Below are positions 62,029 through 64,000 of a stretch of 64,000 bases of DNA, in pieces. This DNA is from Companilactobacillus zhongbaensis. GTDB taxonomy: Bacteria; Bacillota; Bacilli; Lactobacillales; Lactobacillaceae. The notes under the pieces are model-generated. The model ran no database searches, had not been told where the DNA came from, and saw nothing but the letters and a program-made list of their open reading frames with translations. The translations under genes were made by a program, and so were the position numbers. How positions within the stretch are numbered: the first letter of the stretch is position 1; every line of letters starts with the position of its first letter. The DNA lies in contig NZ_RHOM01000007.1 of assembly GCF_003946515.1 (NCBI RefSeq), positions 60,500 to 124,499 on the forward strand, in the 5' to 3' direction.

Positions 62029-62820
62029 TTATTTAATTAAAAATATTTTATCATTGACCAGATCGTACTGCGGATATTTCTCATTTAACTTATCGATCCG
62101 TGGATCGGCCACATACTCAACACTGTCCCAAAATTTGTGACTATTAGTTGCCCCAAAAGGCTCACCGATCACAAAAAAATTGAGATCTGTTTGTCGGATC
62201 TTGTCTAAGATCTGCGTGTCGATCTCATTTTTGTCAGGGCTCCAAGCTAATACTACTGATGTTACTTGATCACTGAAATGATCGATGGCGGAAAGTGCAT
62301 CAAATTGCTGTACTTTCGTCAGTTGTTCATTTCCTGTTGGACTTTCGTTTGACCAGCTCAAATCATCTGTACAAATAGCACTGATCCCTTGATCAATAAA
62401 GCCTTTAGAAATGTATCCATTGCCAGCCATTAATTCCAAATACGTTTCCTGAGGGAATAAATTAGCCCATTCCCCCATCAGCTCTTCGGTAATAGTAGCC
62501 CAGTAACCAAACTGATCTTGCAAAAAAGTCCGAAAATCAGCTAATTTCTTGTCAAATTGTTCCAGATCACTGATGACAGCATCAAAGTCGTCAATATCAG
62601 GATCGACATTGTTCGCTAAATATTTCGTGATTTGCTGCTCAGTCAGTTCGAATGGAATAAAGCGATGCTTCGGTAGCTCCTTATGCTCCAAAGCTTCGAT
62701 CACGTGTTGCATGAATTTAATTCTAGCATTAAAGACTTGCGATTGTGGTAAACGGACCGCAATTTTTTTTAAATCATCGACGTAATCCAATATATCTAGT
62801 CCTTTTAGTAAATTAATCAT
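62029..62820 (-). CDS. SAM-dependent methyltransferase-like protein of unknown target
   Basis: 263 residues. The N-terminal half is helical and acidic. The C-terminal half has the SAM-binding pattern YLELMAGNGYISKGFIDQG and ICTDDLSW, followed by VVLAWSPDKNEID, a plausible Rossmann methyltransferase core. No catalytic motif for a known substrate class is apparent. It sits upstream of the MacB-like and rsmF genes on the same strand, with gaps of 15 and 10 bp, so the three probably form an operon. Confidence 0.65.
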   Translation of the reverse strand: MINLLKGLDILDYVDDLKKIAVRLPQSQVFNARIKFMQHVIEALEHKELPKHRFIPFELTEQQITKYLANNVDPDIDDFDAVISDLEQFDKKLADFRTFLQDQFGYWATITEELMGEWANLFPQETYLELMAGNGYISKGFIDQGISAICTDDLSWSNESPTGNEQLTKVQQFDALSAIDHFSDQVTSVVLAWSPDKNEIDTQILDKIRQTDLNFFVIGEPFGATNSHKFWDSVEYVADPRIDKLNEKYPQYDLVNDKIFLIK

Positions 62821-62895
62821 TTCTAATACTACATTTTATTTCAAATAATTGCCAAAAAGTGTAATATTCTAGGTAGTACAACTTTGAGGTGAAAT

Positions 62896-63555
62896 ATGGC
62901 AAAAAATAAACAAAAGAAACGCCCCGAGAAGGAAGAATCAGGGTGGAAGTTCTGGCTGGAAACAATCGGTCTGACGATCGTGTTGTATGCAGTCATTATG
63001 CTAGCGTTTAAATTTACGTTAGCAAACGAGCGAGTCTCTGGCCCTTCGATGCAACCAACATTTGAAGACGGACAGAAATTACTAGCCGTAAAGCATTCTA
63101 ATATTCAACGAGGCGACGTCATTATTTTAAAAGCGCCTGACGAAGCTGGATCATTTTACATTAAACGTGTAATCGGAATGCCCGGAGATACTATCATATC
63201 AAAAAACAACAAAATGTACATTAACGGAAAACTTTACAAAGAGTCGTTCTTAGATGCCGGTAATAAGGTCAAAGAAAAGGCTCCTAATGTATATGCGGGT
63301 AAAGGATACAGTTGGACTTATAACTTTACATTGAGTCAGCTAGCTCAATCTCCTGAATATCAACAGATATACAGCAAGAGCTATTTGAACAAGGTTAAGA
63401 AGACTAACAAAGTTCCTGCCGGCACCTACTTCGTAATGGGAGATCACCGTACGGTTTCTAAAGATAGTCGACTAATTGGTTTTATTAAGAAAGATGCAGT
63501 TGTTGGTGAAGTCAAATGGCGTTACTGGCCACTGAACGAATGGACAGTCTTTTAA
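62896..63555 (+). CDS. lepB: Signal peptidase I
   Basis: 219 residues. A Lys-rich cytoplasmic start and one membrane helix (about 20-40) precede the catalytic domain: Ser in SGPSMQPTF (~50), Lys in YIKRVIGMPGD (~89), and the conserved FVMGDHRTVSKDSR. It removes signal peptides from exported proteins on the outer membrane face. GAGGTG precedes the ATG. A ~45-residue insert between the Ser-Lys core and the MGDH box is as seen in other lactobacilli. Confidence 0.94.
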   Translation: MAKNKQKKRPEKEESGWKFWLETIGLTIVLYAVIMLAFKFTLANERVSGPSMQPTFEDGQKLLAVKHSNIQRGDVIILKAPDEAGSFYIKRVIGMPGDTIISKNNKMYINGKLYKESFLDAGNKVKEKAPNVYAGKGYSWTYNFTLSQLAQSPEYQQIYSKSYLNKVKKTNKVPAGTYFVMGDHRTVSKDSRLIGFIKKDAVVGEVKWRYWPLNEWTVF

Positions 63556-63610
63556 AAAAATGTCCGAAAGCTAGTCTTAATGATATGATTGATTTATGGA
63601 GGTCATGAAT

Positions 63611-63796
63611 ATGGATAAACCTAACATTTCAGAAATGATTATTGAGTACGAAAAGAATAAAAATATGAATGACACACAGTTTGCTTTTGAGAGCCATTTG
63701 TCAGTTGAAAGAGTTCATAACCTCAAGTCTGGTGGGTATGATGCAACTCCTGATGAGGAAAAGGTGATTTTAGAGTATATTAAGCTTCACAGTTGA
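63611..63796 (+). CDS. Small helical protein, possibly HTH-like (LBP_cg2779-like)
   Basis: 61 residues. DTQFAFESHLSVERVHNLKSGGYDATPDEEKVILEYI looks like a compact helical domain with similarity to helix-turn-helix cores (FA..SHLSVERVHNLKSG). I recall small proteins of this kind (LBP_cg2779 family) in lactobacilli, but this is from memory. ATG 63611 is preferred because GGAGG (63598-63602) lies 8 nt upstream; earlier in-frame ATGs at 63596 and 63605 overlap or abut it. Function unknown. Confidence 0.65.
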   Translation: MDKPNISEMIIEYEKNKNMNDTQFAFESHLSVERVHNLKSGGYDATPDEEKVILEYIKLHS

Positions 63797-63826
63797 TCTT
63801 TTGATTTTAGCTTTAGTTTTTGATTT

Positions 63827-63858
63827 GGGACTGATTTTTTGATCAGTCTCATTTTTTT
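63827..63858 (+). terminator. Rho-independent terminator
   Basis: GGGACTGAT (63827-63835) pairs with ATCAGTCTC (63842-63850) with one G-U pair and is followed by a T run. Confidence 0.88.
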
Positions 63859-63920
63859 CTACGTCTTGTCAATAGTAATGTTGTTAATTCAATGATTCAT
63901 AAATATGAATACAAGATATT

Positions 63921-63957
63921 AGTTCAGTGACGAGGGTTTTCACCACCAAACTAATGC
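63921..63957. other. Inverted repeat in the terminal intergenic region
   Basis: TTAGTT and AACTAA flank an inner GTGA/TCAC pair around CGAGGGTTT. It may be an operator or RNA leader for a gene beyond the window; nothing further can be assigned. No gene was found from 63797 to the end. Confidence 0.35.
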
Positions 63958-64000
63958 CTTAGTCTTGTTATTTTAGTGATTTTAAGTAAGCCAAATAAAC

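Overview
The window is about 64 kb of low-GC Gram-positive chromosome, almost certainly from a Lactobacillaceae species. Support comes from a mevalonate operon for isoprenoids, RexB-type AddAB, XerS, an EbsA-like protein, two lipoate ligases and strongly AT-rich intergenic DNA. The Companilactobacillus/alimentarius group is my best guess, but this is inference, not demonstrated. No tRNA, rRNA, CRISPR array, prophage or intact insertion sequence was seen; the one clear stable RNA is RNase P RNA.

Layout. 0-9.3 kb: Mn-pyrophosphatase, a GRP-family sugar transporter behind a promoter with an overlapping catabolite-repression site, a secreted protein, a degenerate tyrosine-recombinase-like protein, an L-2-hydroxyacid dehydrogenase, a HAD phosphatase, RecQ and a phosphodiesterase. 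9.3-16.1 kb: accessory-looking region with a 0.76 kb gene-free stretch, an HSL-type esterase, a YefM-YoeB toxin-antitoxin pair, an ArsR regulator, an arginase-family enzyme, and a TetR regulator divergent from a hydrolase-oxidoreductase pair. 16.1-24.8 kb: XerS, an M20 amidohydrolase, DUF2207 and small membrane proteins, a secreted CAP protein, DegV and RqcH. 24.8-32.4 kb: a minus-strand run ebsA-fhs-lspA-rluD-pyrR followed by two genes descended from carbamoyl-phosphate synthase (CPS) subunits whose catalytic residues are gone. 32.4-38 kb: RNase H-like protein, tandem lipoate ligases, two divergently oriented GC-rich structured elements, CorA, RlmL-like methyltransferase and rnpB. 38-55.5 kb: a conserved Firmicutes neighbourhood (gpsB, ypsA, recU, PBP1A, nth, dnaD, ypmB-like, dinG, addA, rexB), with a block of ~147-bp tandem repeats between PBP1A and nth. 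55.6-59.7 kb: mevalonate operon mvk-mvaD-pmk-fni. 59.7-64 kb: rRNA methyltransferase, an MacB-like membrane protein, a methyltransferase-like protein, signal peptidase I and a small protein.

Most notable: (1) the pyrR-carA*-carB* cluster, an apparent pseudoenzyme pair in the place where many Firmicutes keep the pyrimidine operon; (2) two homologous elements at about 35.1-35.3 and 35.6-35.8 kb whose stems are preserved by different base pairs, which suggests an uncharacterised structured RNA; (3) Nth, RexB and DinG that all lack iron-sulphur ligand cysteines. All homology calls were made by eye from motifs; no database search was run.
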